DNA of 64,000 nt from Bacillus sp. BHET2 (GCF_005938125.1 NZ_VCQN01000001.1:620001-684000), one strand, 5' to 3'. Positions 33,086 through 42,186 are shown, counted from the first letter of the stretch. Notes: generated by a model not told the origin, from the sequence alone. Made by a program: numbers and translations.

Positions 33086-34478
33086 ATATCTTTATCAGCT
33101 TCTTCTCAGCCATACAAGCGTCCTCATCATTGCTTTCTTGATCCTCGGCCTCCTATTTTCCCAGTATGTCGAAAATCTTGTTTACGAAAATAAGGTCACG
33201 GAACTAAGAACATATGGGGAGAAAATATTATCGGACCTTGAAAGACCAAGCCCTAGAAAGCCCCTCTATCTGGAGGAATACAGCAACTTGCTTCATGCAC
33301 GGAACATCGATGTGATCACCTTCAACCGCCAAGGGGAAGTATCTTTCTCAAGAGGAGGGGGGTACCCGCGGATAGAGCTCTCTAAAGAAGAGTGGCAAAA
33401 AATCGAAAGCGGAGAAACCGTTCCTCTCAAAAAAGATTTCGGACGATTTAACCAGGCTGTATCTCTTGTCATTATGCCCCGGGTCATCAATGATCAGCTG
33501 ACCGGTGGACTGATCTTGATTTCTCCGATCAGCGGCTCGAGGGAAATGCTGAGTGAGATCAATCATTATCTTCTTTACATCGCACTCCTTGCAATGGCGA
33601 TCTCACTGTTGGTCAGCTGGTTCCTATCAAAGCATCATGTCAAACGGATTCAGCGGATCAGGGACGCTACTTCTCGGGTGTCATCGGGTGATTATGACGT
33701 CCACGTCCCGAGCTCTAATTTCGATGAAATTGGGGATCTTGCCGAAGACTTTAATGAAATGGTCACTAAACTCCAGGCTTCCAAAGAGGAAATTGACACA
33801 CTGGAAAATCGGAGACGGCAATTCATGGCGGATGTGTCCCACGAACTGAGAACGCCGCTGACTACGATTCGGGGAGTCATCGAGGGTATCCGGAACGACA
33901 TGATTCCAGAAGAACAGAAAGAGAAAAGCTTCGGTCTCGTAAGCCAAGAAACAAAGCGGCTCATCCGGCTTGTGAACGAAAATCTAGATTATGAAAAAAT
34001 CCGTTCCAACCAGGTCGTCCTCTCGAAAGTGACCCTGCCACTTCTGGATATGTTCGAAGTTATCAAGGAACAGCTTGATTTCCAGGCTGAAGAAAAAGGA
34101 AATGAAATCAAGATAATTGCAGATTCGAATGTTTTGATACACGCCGACTATGATCGCCTCATCCAAATATTGATTAACATCACGAAAAACAGTATACAAT
34201 TCACTACCGGGGGAACGATCACGTTATTCGGCACTTCTTCAGGGAACGAGACCGTCATCGAAATTGAAGACACAGGAATTGGCATGGATCCCCAGGAGAT
34301 TAAGTCGATTTGGCGCCGTTTTTACAAAGCGGACCTGTCCCGTACCAATAACCCATACGGTGAATTCGGCATCGGACTCTCCATCGTGAAGCAATTAGTA
34401 CTTATGCATGAAGGGACGATTGATGTTTTCAGTGAAAAAAGGAAGGGCACGAGGTTTGTTATCCGGCTGCCGCTTTGA
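33060..34478 (+). CDS. sensor histidine kinase with HAMP domain
   Basis: 472 residues. TM1 (about 15-37), an extracellular sensor loop of about 130 residues, TM2 (about 170-190), HAMP (to about 245), His261 in S-H-E-L-R-T-P-L-T-T-I-R-G, and the ATPase domain with I-T-K-N-S-I-Q-F, D-T-G-I-G-M and G-I-G-L-S-I. ATG 33060 is used because AGGG lies 10 bases upstream; ATG 33075 has its GGAG directly against it. It partners the regulator it overlaps. The signal could be envelope or secretion stress. Confidence 0.9.
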   Translation: MRRQEMKFRYLYQLLLSHTSVLIIAFLILGLLFSQYVENLVYENKVTELRTYGEKILSDLERPSPRKPLYLEEYSNLLHARNIDVITFNRQGEVSFSRGGGYPRIELSKEEWQKIESGETVPLKKDFGRFNQAVSLVIMPRVINDQLTGGLILISPISGSREMLSEINHYLLYIALLAMAISLLVSWFLSKHHVKRIQRIRDATSRVSSGDYDVHVPSSNFDEIGDLAEDFNEMVTKLQASKEEIDTLENRRRQFMADVSHELRTPLTTIRGVIEGIRNDMIPEEQKEKSFGLVSQETKRLIRLVNENLDYEKIRSNQVVLSKVTLPLLDMFEVIKEQLDFQAEEKGNEIKIIADSNVLIHADYDRLIQILINITKNSIQFTTGGTITLFGTSSGNETVIEIEDTGIGMDPQEIKSIWRRFYKADLSRTNNPYGEFGIGLSIVKQLVLMHEGTIDVFSEKRKGTRFVIRLPL

Positions 34479-34520
34479 GGGATTTCCAACGAGGAGCTTC
34501 AATCATCATACTATAAGCGA

Positions 34521-34552
34521 AATGCCGCGTGGACACTAACCCATGCGGCGTT
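34521..34552 (+). terminator. hairpin after the two-component operon
   Basis: AATGCCGCGTGG and CCATGCGGCGTT form a stem followed by a weak T-rich tail (TCTTATCT). Confidence 0.65.
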
Positions 34553-34657
34553 CTTATCTGTAATATATCTAGAAGAAATACTCGTCGTAGTGACTATACA
34601 CAAGGACCTTTCACAATCCGACGCCTACCACTTGTTCACTGTATTCATGTAAACTCG

Positions 34658-34685
34658 AAAGCCGGGGCTCAGTCCCCGGCTTTTT
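34658..34685. terminator. bidirectional terminator
   Basis: AAAGCCGGGG and CCCCGGCTTTTT form a perfect stem. It lies at the 3' end of the minus-strand acetyltransferase and overlaps its stop codon. Confidence 0.9.
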
Positions 34686-35184
34686 ATCCTACGCCGACCC
34701 TTTTACTTCTCCTCTCCAACAAAACCGTATCTCGCCACACGCCATCCATTTTCCCGATTTTCTCACGGTGACCAATGGTTCGAAATCCATGTTTCTCATG
34801 CAGTTTGATGCTTACACGGTTTTCCGGGAATATCCCCGATTGAAGAGTCCAATATCCATGTCGTTCACTTGCTTCAATTAAGGCATCGAGGAGGAGGCTT
34901 CCGATTCCTCTGCCCGTATGCCGGGATGAAACGTACACACTCACTTCTGCTACCCCAGTGTATACACATCTGCTGGAGACAGGACTCATGGCAGCCCATC
35001 CCAATATTGAATCTTCTGAACGCATAACAATCCGCCCTGCTTGAATATGATTGGCGTCCCACACTTCCCAGGAAGGGACGTCTTTTTGAAAGGTTGCATT
35101 CCCCGTTGCGATTCCCTCCCGATAGATTTCGGCTACTTGATTCCAGTCAGCCGGTTTTATCTCATCTATGTATTCCTTTTTCAT
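34684..35184 (-). CDS. GNAT acetyltransferase, phosphinothricin-acetyltransferase-like
   Basis: 166 residues. I-K-P-A-D-W-N-Q-V-A-E-I-Y and the G-I-A-T-G-N-A-T-F segment are typical of the Pat/YwnH branch, which N-acetylates methionine sulfone, sulfoximine or phosphinothricin. The acetyl-CoA loop is R-H-T-G-R-G-I-G-S-L-L-L; N-R-V-S-I-K-L-H-E-K-H-G-F completes the fold. GAAAGGAGTG precedes ATG. It is divergent from the ars operon. The substrate was not tested. Confidence 0.87.
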   Translation of the reverse strand: MKKEYIDEIKPADWNQVAEIYREGIATGNATFQKDVPSWEVWDANHIQAGRIVMRSEDSILGWAAMSPVSSRCVYTGVAEVSVYVSSRHTGRGIGSLLLDALIEASERHGYWTLQSGIFPENRVSIKLHEKHGFRTIGHREKIGKMDGVWRDTVLLERRSKRVGVG

Positions 35185-35223
35185 ATCAACACTCCTTTCT
35201 CCTTAGAATAATACAGAAACGTC

Positions 35224-35252
35224 TTGCAATCTATATATAAGTGAACTATTAT
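35224..35252 (+). promoter_or_regulatory. promoter/operator of the ars operon
   Basis: TTGCAA (35224-35229), 17 bases, TATTAT (35247-35252). TATATAAG occurs twice (near 35233 and 35251), overlapping the spacer and -10, a plausible ArsR binding site. Confidence 0.7.
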
Positions 35253-35284
35253 ATAAGCATACATTAATATATGGAGGTGACGAA

Positions 35285-35620
35285 GTGACGATAGAAATAG
35301 ACAAATCTGCAACCATTCTAAAGTTATTAGGGGATAAAACCCGCTTAACCATGGTAAAGATACTAGATACGAATGATTGTTGTGTGTGTGAATTCGTGGA
35401 AATCTTTCAAACAAGTCAGCCTGCCATTAGTCAACACGTTCGTAAATTAAAGGATGTGGGGATCGTGAGGGAGAAGCGCCGTGGTCAATGGATCATTTAT
35501 TCTCTTAACCGGGATAGTGAAGCTTATCCAATGATTCAAAGCCTTCTTAACCACCTTCCAAACCAGGACTCCAAATTGACGGAGTTGGAGGAACAGGGCT
35601 TACGCATTTCTTGTGATTAA
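35285..35620 (+). CDS. arsR: ArsR arsenic-responsive repressor
   Basis: 111 residues, GTG start behind GGAGGTGAC. ArsR/SmtB winged HTH: L-K-L-L-G-D-K-T-R-L-T-M-V, then N-D-C-C-V-C-E-F, whose C-x-C provides the As(III) thiolates, and the recognition helix T-S-Q-P-A-I-S-Q-H-V-R-K-L-K. It should leave the promoter when arsenite or antimonite binds. First gene of arsR-arsB-arsC; 19-base gap to arsB. Confidence 0.95.
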   Translation: MTIEIDKSATILKLLGDKTRLTMVKILDTNDCCVCEFVEIFQTSQPAISQHVRKLKDVGIVREKRRGQWIIYSLNRDSEAYPMIQSLLNHLPNQDSKLTELEEQGLRISCD

Positions 35621-35639
35621 TAGGAGGTAAAAAGGAATT

Positions 35640-36929
35640 ATGACTATATTAGCATCTGTGATTTTTCTCATCACCCTTGTGTTCGTTATTTGGCAGCCAA
35701 AAGGGCTTTCCATCGGCTGGTCAGCGATCGGCGGGGCTGTTCTTGCCCTTGTGGCAGGGGTTGTCGATTTCCACGATGTGGTGGATGTAACAGGCATCGT
35801 GTGGAACGCGACTTTAGCATTTATTGCGATTATTATTATTTCTCTCATCCTTGATGAGATTGGATTTTTTGAATGGGCTGCCCTGCATATGGCCAAGGCG
35901 GCAAAAGGAAGTGGCGTGCGGATGTTCGTCTACGTTTCACTGCTTGGAGCGGTTGTCGCTGCTCTATTTGCCAACGACGGGGCAGCGCTTATTCTGACGC
36001 CAATCGTTCTTGCGATGGTACGGAACCTGAACTTCAGTGAGAAGCTCGTCTTTCCGTTTATAATTGCGAGTGGGTTTATCGCGGATACCACGTCCCTTCC
36101 GTTAGTAGTCAGTAACTTGGTGAACATCGTATCTGCAGACTTCTTCAGAATCGGTTTTGTTGAGTTTGCCTCCCGGATGATTGTGCCGAATCTCTTTTCC
36201 CTAGGGGCAAGTATTTTGGTGCTGTATCTGTTCTTCCGGAAGAGTATTCCCAAGAAATATGACGTTTCACAATTGAAGAAGCCTGTTGAAGCAATCCGAG
36301 ATCAGAAGATGTTCCGCCTCTCATGGGTGGTTCTTTCGATCTTGCTGGTAGGTTATTTTGCCAGTGAATTCATTGGTCTTCCGGTTTCTATTATTGCAGG
36401 GATTGTGTCCATCTTCTTTTTGGCTATGGCTAGAAGAAGTGGAGCTGTTAATACGAAAGCCGTCATTAAAGGGGCTCCTTGGGCCATCGTGTTCTTCTCC
36501 ATTGGAATGTATGTTGTTGTATATGGTTTACGGAATGTAGGGCTTACGAATGTGTTAGCCGATGTCATTCAAGTGACGGCTGATCAAGGGTTGTTTGCTG
36601 CTACTGTCGGTATGGGATTTATCGCGGCGATTCTATCATCCATTATGAACAATATGCCGACGGTCATGATCGATGCCTTGGCAATTGCCAGTACCGATAC
36701 GACGGGTGTCACGCGCGAAGCCCTCATCTATGCTAACGTCATAGGATCGGATCTAGGACCAAAGATCACCCCGATCGGATCACTGGCGACATTATTATGG
36801 CTCCACGTCCTTTCATTAAAAGGTGTGAAAATCTCCTGGGGTACGTATTTTAAAACTGGCATCATTTTGACCATCCCAACCCTTTTCATTACACTGGTGG
36901 GGCTATATATATGGTTATTAATCATCTAA
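35640..36929 (+). CDS. arsB: ArsB arsenite efflux permease
   Basis: 429 residues with about 12 TM helices, the usual ArsB length. [25 protein letters not shown] and I-M-N-N-M-P-T-V match the ArsB/NhaD ion-transporter fold with its two re-entrant loops. It exports As(III)/Sb(III); no arsA ATPase gene is present, so it works as a secondary carrier. AGGAGGTAAAAAGG precedes ATG. Middle gene of the operon. Confidence 0.95.
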   Translation: MTILASVIFLITLVFVIWQPKGLSIGWSAIGGAVLALVAGVVDFHDVVDVTGIVWNATLAFIAIIIISLILDEIGFFEWAALHMAKAAKGSGVRMFVYVSLLGAVVAALFANDGAALILTPIVLAMVRNLNFSEKLVFPFIIASGFIADTTSLPLVVSNLVNIVSADFFRIGFVEFASRMIVPNLFSLGASILVLYLFFRKSIPKKYDVSQLKKPVEAIRDQKMFRLSWVVLSILLVGYFASEFIGLPVSIIAGIVSIFFLAMARRSGAVNTKAVIKGAPWAIVFFSIGMYVVVYGLRNVGLTNVLADVIQVTADQGLFAATVGMGFIAAILSSIMNNMPTVMIDALAIASTDTTGVTREALIYANVIGSDLGPKITPIGSLATLLWLHVLSLKGVKISWGTYFKTGIILTIPTLFITLVGLYIWLLII

Positions 36930-36953
36930 CAAACATTAAAGGAGAGATTCAAC

Positions 36954-37373
36954 ATGTCAAAGAAAACCATCTACTTCCTATGTACAGGAAATTCATGCCG
37001 AAGCCAAATGGCGGAAGGTTGGGCGAAACAACACTTAGGTGAAGAGTGGAATGTATACAGTGCAGGAATCGAAGCACACGGCTTAAATCCAAACGCAGTC
37101 AAAGCGATGAACGAAGTCGATATTGATATCACGAACCAAACATCGGATATCATCGATCCAGAGATTTTAAATAGCGCAGACCTAGTTGTGACACTATGCG
37201 GGGATGCAGCAGATAAATGTCCGATGACACCCCCTCATGTGAAACGTGTACATTGGGGATTTGATGATCCTGCGAAGGCAGAAGGAACCGATGAAGAAAA
37301 ATGGGCATTTTTCCAACGTGTACGTGACGAAGTGGGGGAAAGAATCCACCGTTTTGCTGAGACCGGTGAATAA
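36954..37373 (+). CDS. arsC: ArsC arsenate reductase, thioredoxin-coupled
   Basis: 139 residues of the low-molecular-weight phosphatase type. P-loop C-T-G-N-S-C-R-S with nucleophile Cys10, plus the redox relay Cys82 and Cys89 ([10 protein letters not shown]). It reduces As(V) to As(III), which ArsB exports; thioredoxin restores the enzyme. AAAGGAGAG precedes ATG. Last gene of the operon, 60 bases before a terminator. Confidence 0.96.
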   Translation: MSKKTIYFLCTGNSCRSQMAEGWAKQHLGEEWNVYSAGIEAHGLNPNAVKAMNEVDIDITNQTSDIIDPEILNSADLVVTLCGDAADKCPMTPPHVKRVHWGFDDPAKAEGTDEEKWAFFQRVRDEVGERIHRFAETGE

Positions 37374-37434
37374 AAAAGCATTACCGAGAGAGAGGTCTCT
37401 TGGGAAGGATGTATAGAATTTCTCGATATACAGT

Positions 37435-37467
37435 AAATGCAGCTGCCTTTATGCAGCTGCATTTTTT
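37435..37467 (+). terminator. rho-independent terminator of the ars operon
   Basis: AAATGCAGCTGC and GCAGCTGCATTTTTT form a perfect 12-bp stem with a six-T tail. Confidence 0.93.
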
Positions 37468-37603
37468 GAATCGATTAAACGTTGTGGGTTTAACCCGGAT
37501 ATGGGTGAGATGGTCTTAATCGTTAGAACAAAGTAAAGACCCGTTGTTTTTTAAAAATTAGGATTTATTAGAATCTATTTTATAAGTCATGGCCATTTTT
37601 ACT

Positions 37604-38803
37604 TTATCCTTCTACATTAGCTTGTGGTTTTGTTTCTTCAATAGCATGGGGCTTTAATGAAGTAGCCAGTATCACCACCATACTCCCCAATCCAATCCAA
37701 ACAAGCGTCGACACAGGAGAACTCCAAGTTAAACCTTTTCCGAAGAAGAATAATTCACGTAATCCTTGTACCATGAATTTCATTGGCAGCCATGAATAAA
37801 ACCAATCACGATAAAACGATGACATCATCTCAGGTGCCATCGCAAGGAGTGGTGCTCCAAAGAATAGCATTAAGACGAAAAGTGGCATTCCCTTAATTCC
37901 GATAAGAGAAAGGATGCTTGAAATCATAAGATAAAAACTGAAGGATGTAATACTCAGGAATAACGCGGTATCCGTTACATCGGGAATTTTGAATCCAATC
38001 AGTCCATCTGCTATCCATGTTAAGCCAAATCCGATTACTAGAGCTACTACCGCCCCAATCAGGATTTGAAAAAACTTTGCAGTAAGCTTTTCTTTACGGC
38101 TCGCAACAGATAATTTGCTGACAGCGAGATAGATGATCGCTGCACTAGCCATGCTTCCCATCCACAGTGGCTGGAACAGGGAAACAGGGGCATTTCCGTT
38201 TGCACTATGTGTTCCGATTTCATTAACGTTCTTCACGTTTTTCGTAATCGGTGTCACTAGGCTTGAGACCTGTTTCGGCGCCAATGTGGTACCTTGCTTC
38301 TCAAGTCCTTCAAGGAGCTGCTCGCGAACACTGTTGTTCATATTATCGACGACACCATTCAAGATTTGCCCAGAAGCAGTTGCGGCCATCGTATTCATCC
38401 CTTGATTAATGAAGATTTCCACTTCAGCAGAAGATGGGTCCGGCGTCCATAAAGAAGCTTGCTTCGCACTGAAATCTTTCGGAAAGACGAGAGCTGCATA
38501 GTACTCTTGATTGTCTAATCCTTTTTGTACGGCTTCTGTACTATTCACTTCAATCCATTTTACGGCAGCCTCTTCATCCGATGTTGGTTTGGACATTGAT
38601 TGGATCTTTTCAACAAGTGTCTGACCCATATTCATCTTTGGTTGATCAGGAATCTGTACTCCCTCGTCTTCGTTTACAATCGCAATCGGCAAATTTTTCG
38701 GTTGAGGCTGAACCGATGGGAACAAGGTTAGGGAAAAAATGAAGATAATTGCCAATGCAATGAGAGGGGATGCAAGTACCAGTTTGTTTTTGAATATATT
38801 CAT
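37604..38803 (-). CDS. YhgE/Pip-like ABC-2 type membrane protein
   Basis: 399 residues from ATG 38803 (TGGAGGTTC before it). TM1 lies at about 10-28, then a large extracellular domain (A-I-V-N-E-D-E-G-V is typical of YhgE/Pip and DUF3533), then five TM helices in the last 190 residues with P-L-F-V-L-M-L-F-F-G-A-P-L. Relatives are ABC-2-type exporters or phage-infection-like proteins; the substrate is unknown and no ATPase gene is adjacent. Twin palindromes bracket its promoter, so a TetR-type repressor is expected. Confidence 0.8.
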   Translation of the reverse strand: MNIFKNKLVLASPLIALAIIFIFSLTLFPSVQPQPKNLPIAIVNEDEGVQIPDQPKMNMGQTLVEKIQSMSKPTSDEEAAVKWIEVNSTEAVQKGLDNQEYYAALVFPKDFSAKQASLWTPDPSSAEVEIFINQGMNTMAATASGQILNGVVDNMNNSVREQLLEGLEKQGTTLAPKQVSSLVTPITKNVKNVNEIGTHSANGNAPVSLFQPLWMGSMASAAIIYLAVSKLSVASRKEKLTAKFFQILIGAVVALVIGFGLTWIADGLIGFKIPDVTDTALFLSITSFSFYLMISSILSLIGIKGMPLFVLMLFFGAPLLAMAPEMMSSFYRDWFYSWLPMKFMVQGLRELFFFGKGLTWSSPVSTLVWIGLGSMVVILATSLKPHAIEETKPQANVEG

Positions 38804-38838
38804 GTCTTTGAACCTCCATTTAAGAAAAATATATGAAA

Positions 38839-38910
38839 GTGAGTAATCACTCACAAATAATATTACTTGTTTTTTCCAGAAAGTCAACAATAAAGTGAGT
38901 GATCACTTAC
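38839..38910 (-). promoter_or_regulatory. promoter with twin TetR-like operators
   Basis: Two 16-base palindromes, GTGAGTAATCACTCAC (38839-38854) and GTGAGTGATCACTTAC (38895-38910), flank a minus-strand promoter TTGACT (38882-38887), 17-base spacer, AATATT (38859-38864). One operator lies just after the -10 and one just before the -35. No TetR gene lies nearby. Confidence 0.75.
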
Positions 38911-38997
38911 CTCTTAATTGTATGTGAATAGGTTAGGTGTCTAGTCCCGTAAATGACCGGTGAAGGGGTATTTGTATGATAAAAACTATTTACAGGT

Positions 38998-39121
38998 TGG
39001 CATGATTATTAATATTCTCGCACGTTAAAATGAAATCCCCCACGAATAATCTGAAACCCGCAAGATAATTCGAAATCTGGCATTATAAAGCTGCAATCGG
39101 CTTGATTATATGTTGAGACGA
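38998..39121. repeat. degenerate array of about 20-bp units, inverted (array 4)
   Basis: On the minus strand, units such as TTATAATGCCAGATTTCGAA, TTATCTTGCGGGTTTCAGA and TTATTCGTGGGGGATTTCA recur every 19-21 bases. The pattern TTAT-nnn-G-C-n-G-n-TTTC is that of the TATGAGCC arrays, in opposite orientation and more decayed. From 38911 to 39808 no gene is convincing. Confidence 0.55.
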
Positions 39122-39524
39122 CAGAAGTGAAGGTCATAAAGAGGCATCGAATGATGTGTTGACTGAACATAAAGTATGGAATGACACTATTGAATAGATT
39201 TCTCAAATGGAGCGTGTTGTGTCCATCATCTACACTGAAAAAATGATTACTTGTGCTTAATTGACAGAATTTTCAAATCTGGTATATTGGTAATTGTTAG
39301 GAATACGTCTTTACATCCAAAGGGGACAAGATAAGGAGAGATGGGTAACCAGACAGAGGATGGTTCTATGGTTGAGAGTGATTTTTTATTAATAGACCAG
39401 AAGTTTGATAGAGAAAGCTGATGAAATGACTGGAAAAATCGTGATTTTTTTAAAAAAAGGGAAATTTTTTCTCTTTTCGTTTATTTCGCACGATCCAGGA
39501 GGGACCTATAATGAGAGGATTCAC

Positions 39525-39645
39525 AAATATGTACCGGTTTCATTCCTTTATGAGCTGCCATTCAAATATATGAGCCAGTTTCAGACTTTATAAGCCGGAT
39601 TCCAAATATATGAGCCACTTTGGTGTGTTTATGAGCCGTTTGTCG
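39525..39645. repeat. array of about 20-bp TATGAGCC units (array 3)
   Basis: Six units start ATGTACC, TATGAGCTG, TATGAGCCA, TATAAGCCG, TATGAGCCA, TATGAGCCG at 20-21 base steps; the last is followed by TTTGTCGAAA as in arrays 1 and 2. Ahead of the permease operon. Confidence 0.85.
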
Positions 39646-39808
39646 AAATAATGCAGGACCTTGACACGAGGAATGGATGTGTACATAAGACTTATCTACT
39701 TTCAATCATAATAGGAAAGAAACCGTTTAGCTAGTCGATGGTTACTAGTCAAAAAAATCCAGTTTGTATATCATTTGAAAAAGCCGATTAATAGGAGAGT
39801 GATGAAGT

Positions 39809-40660
39809 GTGAAATTTGTAATCCGAGTGTTAGCCATCATTTTATGCATCCTTTCTTTAGGAGCCTTCATCAGCCTCTTCCAAAAAGGAATCCATCTCAG
39901 CTTCTCATCTTTCTGGCAAAACTTCATCCACCTAGTATTTACTCTTACACACCCTGCCTCGATGACCTTCCAGACCGAGTCGTTCATGCATGATGCTAAG
40001 TATGATGTATTTCCCGATTTCTTCGGTTATTACTTTTATACGTTGACGATTTTGTTTCTAGGCTTTCTCTTATCATTAGGGTTCGCGATCCTTTGGATTC
40101 TGATTACGTTTCAGCTTTCTTTGAAGAAGAGGCTGCTATTGATCCGTTGCTCTACAATTCTGGAGTCGGTCCCCGATGTCTTTGTCATTGTCCTAGCGCA
40201 GCTTTTCTTCGTTTTTTTGTTTAAAAAAACCGGGATTTTAGTCTTCGAAGTGGTAGGTGGGTCGGAACGGCCCTTTGCCCTTCCACTTCTCACGTATAGT
40301 ATCCTGCCAACGATCTTTCTCTACCGGACGTTGATGTTGATCTTTGAGGATGAATTGATGAAGCCGTATGTGGAGTTAGCAACGGGGAAGGGATTGACGG
40401 GCTTTCAGATATTAATGAGACATGTGTTCCGCAATAGCTTGGTTAGTTTGATCAACCATTCCAAGATGATCATTTCGTTCATGCTCTCCAATCTGATTAT
40501 GCTTGAAATCCTATTTAATACATACGGACTTACCTGGTTTGTTATTAATCATCCTACGTACGAAATTGCAACCATGAGTGTCCTTTTGATTTTTATCCCG
40601 TTTTATCTGCTGGAGGAAGTGGTCAAGAAGCTGAAAACGAAGTATGTAGGAGGGGAATAG
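39809..40660 (+). CDS. ABC permease, DppB-like
   Basis: 283 residues, GTG start with AGGAG 11 bases upstream. Five to six TM helices; the cytosolic loop Y-V-E-L-A-T-G-K-G-L-T-G-F-Q-I-L-M-R-H-V-F-R-N is the EAA-type motif that contacts the ATPase, as in DppB/OppB peptide permeases. The next gene, the second permease, starts 1 base after the stop. There is no binding protein or ATPase gene here, so these must come from elsewhere or the pair is specialised. Confidence 0.82.
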   Translation: MKFVIRVLAIILCILSLGAFISLFQKGIHLSFSSFWQNFIHLVFTLTHPASMTFQTESFMHDAKYDVFPDFFGYYFYTLTILFLGFLLSLGFAILWILITFQLSLKKRLLLIRCSTILESVPDVFVIVLAQLFFVFLFKKTGILVFEVVGGSERPFALPLLTYSILPTIFLYRTLMLIFEDELMKPYVELATGKGLTGFQILMRHVFRNSLVSLINHSKMIISFMLSNLIMLEILFNTYGLTWFVINHPTYEIATMSVLLIFIPFYLLEEVVKKLKTKYVGGE

Positions 40661-40661
40661 A

Positions 40662-41678
40662 ATGATCCGTGTTTTGAGAAATAAGTCCTTTATGGCCGGC
40701 TTTTTATTCATCTTTCTAACACTCATGGGAAGCTTGATGTATGGATGGTACTTCGACAATCATGTCCCGGTAGCCGACCTTCGCTTTACAGGGGATGGGG
40801 TGAAGAGCCCGCCCTATTCCCCGTGGGAGTATCCTCCTTTCGGGACCAACAACCTGGCAGAAAGCCTGTTTCATATCCTCCTCATCGGAGCAAAGTATAC
40901 CCTTGGCGTCGCCTTTCTGGTTGCGACTTTACGCTTTGTGGTCTCTTCTGTATGGGGAACGTTGTCCGAGCTCTATGTTCCTAAGCTGAATCAATGGAGC
41001 CGACCGTTTCTTGAGGCATTCTACTACTATCCGGTCACCCTCATTGCCTATTTAATGCTGTATTGGGTGTTGTTTGCCGACGGTCAGTTTAACGGGGGTG
41101 ACAGTGAGTTCACATATGGTTTTGGAGCAAGGGTTATCATCGAAGTCATGGTTCTAACATTAGCTGCCGTTCCGATCACCTCACTGACGATTTCCAAAGA
41201 GGTGAATCAAATCCTTCGAAAAGAGTTCATGGAAAGTGTTCATATCCTAGGAGGGAACCGCAGGCATATTCTTTTGAAACACATCCTGCCTTTTTTGAAA
41301 CCCCAGCTCGTAATCATCTTTCTGCGGGAGATGATCCAGGTGCTGATTCTTCTTGCTCACCTGGGTATCCTCGGCATCTTCTTTGGAGGAGGGGCCATGA
41401 AAGAAGATCTCTTTAAAAATGTTGTCTTCGTCTCCCTTTCCAATGAGTGGTCGGGGATTATCGGTAATAACTTCCGGTTTTTATTTACAACTTATTGGTG
41501 GATTGCGATCTGTCCGATCTTTTTACTAACATTGACTGTCTTGGCTTTCAAGTTGATGTTGGAGGGGTATCAGGACTTGCAAGGGGTGTCTGCTAAAAGG
41601 GGTCAGGTAGAAGGACCGGAAGAAGAACCGCTTGGGGAAGAGGAACGCTTTGAGCGGGTGAGGAGATCAATAAGGTGA
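40662..41678 (+). CDS. ABC permease, DppC-like
   Basis: 338 residues with AGGAGGGG before ATG. An N-terminal TM anchor, then a large external loop (Y-S-P-W-E-Y-P-P-F-G-T-N-N-L-A, close to the F-G-T-D-x-x-G motif of DppC), five TM helices and an EAA-type loop E-F-M-E-S-V-H-I-L-G-G-N-R-R-H-I-L-L-K-H. The C-terminal tail is acidic (E-E-E-P-L-G-E-E-E-R). Forms a heterodimeric channel with the preceding gene, probably for peptides or nickel-like ligands. Confidence 0.82.
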   Translation: MIRVLRNKSFMAGFLFIFLTLMGSLMYGWYFDNHVPVADLRFTGDGVKSPPYSPWEYPPFGTNNLAESLFHILLIGAKYTLGVAFLVATLRFVVSSVWGTLSELYVPKLNQWSRPFLEAFYYYPVTLIAYLMLYWVLFADGQFNGGDSEFTYGFGARVIIEVMVLTLAAVPITSLTISKEVNQILRKEFMESVHILGGNRRHILLKHILPFLKPQLVIIFLREMIQVLILLAHLGILGIFFGGGAMKEDLFKNVVFVSLSNEWSGIIGNNFRFLFTTYWWIAICPIFLLTLTVLAFKLMLEGYQDLQGVSAKRGQVEGPEEEPLGEEERFERVRRSIR

Positions 41679-41833
41679 GTCCAGAAGAAAAATCGTCTCG
41701 GTGTGGCATATACGAATGATAAGACTGATAAGACGTTTTATTTATCGTACAATGAGAGGTAGTATTACGGAGAGCAAGTGATCTTTCAGATTGCTGGCTT
41801 TATGAAAGAAGACTATAGGAGTTACTGATTACA

Positions 41834-42016
41834 ATGATGAAAAGATACAAATTAAAAATAGATTTCCGAGGAATCCAAAAGGGGTCCCACTTCTATTTGA
41901 TTGCAGAATCTGAGTATATTGGCATCAAGGAGTATATTCTACGAACGACAGATTTATCCACAAGGCTGGTCATCTCAGAAAGGGAAATGGAGAATTATTT
42001 TTTCCTTTTGAAATGA
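41834..42016 (+). CDS. hypothetical 60-residue protein
   Basis: Basic N terminus, a beta-rich middle (H-F-Y-L-I-A-E-S-E-Y-I) and an amphipathic end. AGGAG lies 12 or more bases upstream, longer than ideal. No family is recognised. Its stop touches the long repeat element at 42016. Confidence 0.4.
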   Translation: MMKRYKLKIDFRGIQKGSHFYLIAESEYIGIKEYILRTTDLSTRLVISEREMENYFFLLK

Positions 42017-42186
42017 AAAAAAGGCTCCTTTCGCAATTGATGTTTTCTCGCCGTGTATGGTAGTGGATTAATCCTCCATACTTAGAAAGTTGATTGTAGC
42101 GGAAGGTGAGCACCTGCAGCAGAAATCAACTAGCACTCGCTACCTTCAATAGCAACAAAGTTTACAAAAAGAGCCTAAAAAAAAAG
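42016..42186. repeat. decayed long-hairpin element of Bacillus type
   Basis: The ends AGGCTCCTTTCGCAA and, on the other strand, AGGCTCTTTTTGTAA are inverted repeats flanked by A/T runs; internal blocks TTGATTGTAGCGGAAGG and AGAAATCAACTAGC, and AGCAACAAAGTTTACAAA near the right end, match from memory a long non-coding repeat common in Bacillus genomes. The usual GC-rich centre is degraded here. Confidence 0.6.

Noticed and set aside
34684..38803. Horizontally acquired arsenic island
   Set aside because: No transposase, integrase, attachment repeat or clear base shift is seen around arsRBC; it looks like a chromosomal operon.
39405..39593. 62-codon frame before array 3
   Set aside because: It runs into the TATGAGCC array, has a low-complexity K/F start and no usable ribosome site.
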